A stretch of 64,000 bases of DNA from Desulfolutivibrio sulfoxidireducens. Lineage in GTDB: Bacteria; Desulfobacterota; Desulfovibrionia; Desulfovibrionales; Desulfovibrionaceae. The position numbers and the translations under genes were made by a program. The stretch's first letter is position 1. Every line of letters starts with the position of its first letter. Location of the stretch: positions 496,001-560,000 of the forward strand of contig NZ_CP045508.1 of the NCBI RefSeq assembly GCF_013376475.1. The letters are read 5' to 3'. This document shows positions 60,897 through 64,000 of the stretch, piece by piece. A model generated the notes under the pieces. It had not been told where the DNA came from, did not search any database, and saw nothing but the letters and a program-made list of their open reading frames with translations.

Positions 60897-62237
60897 ATGA
60901 AAAGACCGATAAAAGTGCATTGCGTGAGCCTGGGCTGTCCCAAGAACCGGGTCGATGTCGAGACCATGTTGGGATGTGTTCCGGAAGGTGTTGCCATTGT
61001 GGCCGAACCGGGGTTGGCCGAGCTTGTGGTCATCAACACCTGCTCGTTCATCGCCCCGGCCGTGGAGGAATCCGTGCGGGTCATCGTGGAGACGGCCGAG
61101 GCCATCCGCGACCTCTCCCCCCGGCCCAGGCTGGCCGTGACCGGGTGTCTGCCGGCCCGTTACGGGGAGGAACTGCGCCGCGAACTTCCCGAGGTGGACC
61201 TGTGGGGCCTGCCATCGGAACTGGACCTTCTGCCCGGCAGGCTGTCCCGGGCGGTCCGGGGCCAGGCCGCGCCGAGCCGACAAGGCGGGGAAAAGGCCGG
61301 CGGACAACCGTGCGGGGAGCGCCTGATCAGCACGCCCCCGGGCTACGCCTACGTGAAAATCGCCGACGGCTGCAACCACGCCTGCGCCTACTGCACCATC
61401 CCGTCCATCCGGGGCCGACTTAATAGCCGCCCGGCCGGGGACATCGTGGCCGAGGCCCGGGGACTTCTGGCCCGGGGGGTGTCCGAACTGGTGCTCGTGG
61501 CCCAGGATCTGACGGCCTACGGCCGGGACCTGGGGGTGAAAAACGGGCTGCAACGGCTGGTGGAACAGCTTCTGGGACTTTCCGGCCTGGCCTGGCTGCG
61601 GCTTTTATACCTGTATCCGTCCGGACTCGACGAGGGGTTCGCGCGGTTTCTGGCCTCGGCCGGGCCGCCGCTTCTGCCCTCGTTCGACATCCCCTTCCAG
61701 CACGCCCACCCGGACGTGCTTACGGCCATGGGCCGGCCGCGTTCGGCCCCGCCCGAGGCCATCCTGGAGCGGGTGCGGCGGCACTCCCCCGAGGCGGCCA
61801 TCCGCACCACCTTCATCACCGGATTCCCGGGCGAGACCCCGCGTCGGTTTCAGGCCCTGTGCGACTTCGTGGCCGCCTCCCGGATGCACCATGTGGGGGT
61901 TTTCCCGTTTTCGCCCGAGGCGGGCACCCGGGCCGTGACCCTGCCCGGCAAGGTGTCCCGCAGGGAGGCCCTGAAGCGGCGCGAGACGCTCATGGCCATC
62001 CAGGCCGAGATCAGCGCCGGGATTCTGTCCGGCTATGTGGGTCGGACCATGCGGGTCATGGTGGACGCGCCGCATCCGGAATGGCCGGGGCTTTTCGTGG
62101 GCCGGACCTGGTTCCAGGCCCCGGAGGTGGACGGGGTGACCTATGTCAGCGGCCCGGGCGTGGAGACGGGGCGGATGGTCAGCGCCGAGATCGTGGAAAG
62201 CAAGGACTACGACCTGGTGGCCCTGGCCGAGGGATAG
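60897..62237 (+). CDS. rimO: Ribosomal protein S12 methylthiotransferase RimO
   Basis: This 446-residue radical-SAM enzyme adds a methylthio group to Asp of ribosomal protein S12. The N-terminal UPF0004 domain starts VHCVSLGCPKNRVDVETMLG, with its cluster cysteines including NTCSFI and TGCLPARYG. The radical-SAM motif is DGCNHACAYCTIPSIRGRLN, and a C-terminal TRAM domain follows. The SLGCPKNRVD form distinguishes RimO from MiaB. It is divergent from the kinase gene. Confidence 0.95.
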   Translation: MKRPIKVHCVSLGCPKNRVDVETMLGCVPEGVAIVAEPGLAELVVINTCSFIAPAVEESVRVIVETAEAIRDLSPRPRLAVTGCLPARYGEELRRELPEVDLWGLPSELDLLPGRLSRAVRGQAAPSRQGGEKAGGQPCGERLISTPPGYAYVKIADGCNHACAYCTIPSIRGRLNSRPAGDIVAEARGLLARGVSELVLVAQDLTAYGRDLGVKNGLQRLVEQLLGLSGLAWLRLLYLYPSGLDEGFARFLASAGPPLLPSFDIPFQHAHPDVLTAMGRPRSAPPEAILERVRRHSPEAAIRTTFITGFPGETPRRFQALCDFVAASRMHHVGVFPFSPEAGTRAVTLPGKVSRREALKRRETLMAIQAEISAGILSGYVGRTMRVMVDAPHPEWPGLFVGRTWFQAPEVDGVTYVSGPGVETGRMVSAEIVESKDYDLVALAEG

Positions 62238-62323
62238 CCCGGCCAGGCGGCGAGATCCCTGGTGGGCGCGGCGGCGACGCACGCGGCCGATCATCCCGAA
62301 TCGGGCGACCCGCCAGGCGGCGG

Positions 62324-63949
62324 TCAAGGCCTTTGGGTCCGGGGCGTTCCCCGGCCCCCGGCCGTTCCCCCGGACCCGAAAAGTCGCAGGCGCGGCACAA
62401 AGCGCCGCCCGTCCACGACCTCCAATCCGGGCACGGCGTTGTAGGTGTGCAGGCTGTCCCCGACCCCAAGCGCCCCGGCCTCGTGCCGGGCGACCACGGT
62501 TTCCCGGTAGTCGTCCGGGGTCAGGGTCACAATCTCGTGTATGACCAAGGCCCGGCCGTAGTGGCCCGAGCAGTCCTGGGCCGGCCGGTAGAGCCGTCCG
62601 TCCCGGGTGAAGACCCGCCCGGCCGGCCTGGCCCGGCGCACGTCGGACACCACCGGGCTTCTCGGGTGGGGGACGAACGGCCCAAGCGGGGAGTTGGCGT
62701 GAAAAAGGGACATCTCGTCCCACGACGAGGCCCCGTCCTGGCGCAGGTTGACCATCATCCACCACCGGCCGCCGTGCTCGAAAAGGGTGGCGTCCACCGC
62801 CCGCACCCCCTCCAGAAGCACCCCGGCGGATTCCCATTCCAGGGGAAACCGGGTGGCCCGAAAAAGCTCCACCCGGCCGGCCTGGGAACTCTCGGGGACC
62901 AGGAACACCTCCCCGCGCCAGTCGAACACGAAGGGATAGGACAGGTGGCAGGGCCTTTGAAGGACCGGGCCCGGCGGGCCGAAGGCCCCGTCCGGGCCCT
63001 GGGTCATGACCGCGATGCTTCCTTTTCCCGTGGCCGGGTGGATGTCCTCGAAAAAAAGATGCACCGCGCCCTGATGGATAAAGGGAAAGGGATCGGCCCA
63101 GCCGCGTGTTCCGGGCGGGAAGAGGGGCTCGTATCCGGACGGGTCGAACGGGTCGCCGCCTCCCCGGCGCAGGGCCAGAAACCACTGGGGCTTGAAAAAG
63201 ATGTCCCGGAACGCGGCCCGGAGATGGCGGCCGAGAAGCCGGGGCAGGAATCGGAGCATGGCCGCATCGTCGGGGAAGGCCTCCGGGAGGGGGGAAAGGC
63301 GGGGCTCGGCCCGGTCCTCCCAGGCCGTCGGGCCACGGTCCGCGAGTTCGCGCAGGGCCCGGCCGAAGAAACAGGCGGCCTTGGCGCGGGCCGGCGCCCG
63401 GGTCTGGGCCAGGGACAGGGGAAAGACGGCCGAGGGGGAGCGGACCAGGACCCGGGGCTCATGCCCGGCCGCGTGCCAGACCAGGCGGGTTTCAAAGTCC
63501 GGCTTTGCGTCGGATACGGCCGCGAAGGCCCCGGGGGCGTCGCCGGAGGCGAAATCGAGATGGTCGAGGAGAAGCGCGCCCAGGGGAAACGCGGCCAGAA
63601 GTTTCGGGGGAAGTTCCACCCGGCCGGGCACGAGCAGCAGGTCGAGGGACCTTTCCCGGGCCACTCTGGCCAGGGCTTCGGCCCAGTTCGGGGACGCGGG
63701 CAGGGGGAGGGTCACGGCGTCTTTCGGAAGCGACACACGGTCCCGGTGTTCGGCCGGACCGCCGAACAGCAGTCGGTCCAGGGCGCGGTAGGCGGGGTAC
63801 AGCCGCCCGGGACGGCCGCGCGACAGGTCCAGGAGAAAAAGAACCACGGGAATCCCCATGGCCTCGAGGTCGCCCAGGACGCGAGCCGTCTGCCGCGACA
63901 CGGCACTTCCCGGCAGGAGCAAGCCGGCGGAATACGGCGCGTTTTTCAT
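62324..63949 (-). CDS. Two-domain glycan-related protein (formyltransferase-like plus GINT1-type beta-propeller)
   Basis: This 541-residue protein has an N-terminal region (to about 200) beginning SAGLLLPGSAVSRQTARVLG, which resembles formyl-/glycosyltransferase-like Rossmann folds. The C-terminal domain (about 250-520) has repeated blade motifs: GWADPFPFIHQGAVHLFFED, LSYPFVFDWRGEVFLVPESS, and VDATLFEHGGRWWMMVN. These are as in the glucosamine inositolphosphorylceramide transferase (GINT1) N-domain and GH43-like propellers. Such proteins lie in LPS and exopolysaccharide loci. The substrate is unknown. The gene converges on rimO. Confidence 0.7.
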   Translation of the reverse strand: MKNAPYSAGLLLPGSAVSRQTARVLGDLEAMGIPVVLFLLDLSRGRPGRLYPAYRALDRLLFGGPAEHRDRVSLPKDAVTLPLPASPNWAEALARVARERSLDLLLVPGRVELPPKLLAAFPLGALLLDHLDFASGDAPGAFAAVSDAKPDFETRLVWHAAGHEPRVLVRSPSAVFPLSLAQTRAPARAKAACFFGRALRELADRGPTAWEDRAEPRLSPLPEAFPDDAAMLRFLPRLLGRHLRAAFRDIFFKPQWFLALRRGGGDPFDPSGYEPLFPPGTRGWADPFPFIHQGAVHLFFEDIHPATGKGSIAVMTQGPDGAFGPPGPVLQRPCHLSYPFVFDWRGEVFLVPESSQAGRVELFRATRFPLEWESAGVLLEGVRAVDATLFEHGGRWWMMVNLRQDGASSWDEMSLFHANSPLGPFVPHPRSPVVSDVRRARPAGRVFTRDGRLYRPAQDCSGHYGRALVIHEIVTLTPDDYRETVVARHEAGALGVGDSLHTYNAVPGLEVVDGRRFVPRLRLFGSGGTAGGRGTPRTQRP

Positions 63950-64000
63950 GGCTGCCGCCTGAGGCGCGGCTGCGGGGACACGCGCCGGGAGAATCGGGAA

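Overview
The window is about 64 kb of mostly very GC-rich DNA from what looks like a Desulfovibrio-type bacterium (Desulfovibrionaceae). This is inferred from protein style, the thrS-infC-rpmI-rplT-pheS-pheT-merR order, the tandem small heat-shock genes and the paired branched-chain amino-acid binding proteins. No rRNA is present to confirm the taxonomy. The sequence is dense with genes and reads as chromosome. One AT-rich, foreign-looking island lies at about 40.3-43.9 kb.

Left part (1-13.3 kb): the end of a coiled-coil protein gene and pyrF, then an eight-gene run (1523-8741) of exported proteins. These are an LpoB/CsgG-fold-like protein, a FlgT-like protein, a CsgG-like lipoprotein, a TPR lipoprotein, and a tandemly duplicated two-gene module (A1-B1-A2-B2). 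Together they look like an uncharacterised outer-membrane or periplasmic machine. A methyltransferase, an AlgI/AlgJ-like polysaccharide O-acylation pair and thpR follow.

Middle (13.3-38.6 kb): a uspA gene, hisC-cmk-DedA, a paaK-PilZ-livFGMH-binding-protein(x2) block on the minus strand, and a Csd4-like cell-shape carboxypeptidase. A heat-shock neighbourhood (htpG, fmdB-like, two hsp20 genes) comes next. A tetR remnant sits in front of an acrAB-type RND pump, followed by a GNAT acetyltransferase.

Island (38.6-44.1 kb): an ISL3-family insertion sequence with perfect 8-bp target duplications splits a small HTH-type gene, and removing it in silico restores a 105-codon frame. Next to it is an AT-rich three-gene set: a DNA methyltransferase, a DUF262 (GmrSD/ParB-like) protein and a MAE_28990-type HEPN nuclease. 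This is a candidate defence system. tRNA-Val(GAC) marks the return to core DNA.

Right part (44.1-64 kb): the thrS-infC-rpmI-rplT-pheST translation operon, with infC apparently starting at AUA, then merR and a FecR-domain protein. A TetR regulator and an outer-membrane barrel gene share a palindromic operator. The rest is an AMIN-domain amidase, glmS, rdgB, a histidine kinase, rimO and a two-domain glycan-related protein. A composite palindromic intergenic element recurs four times across the window, three of them directly after a stop codon.
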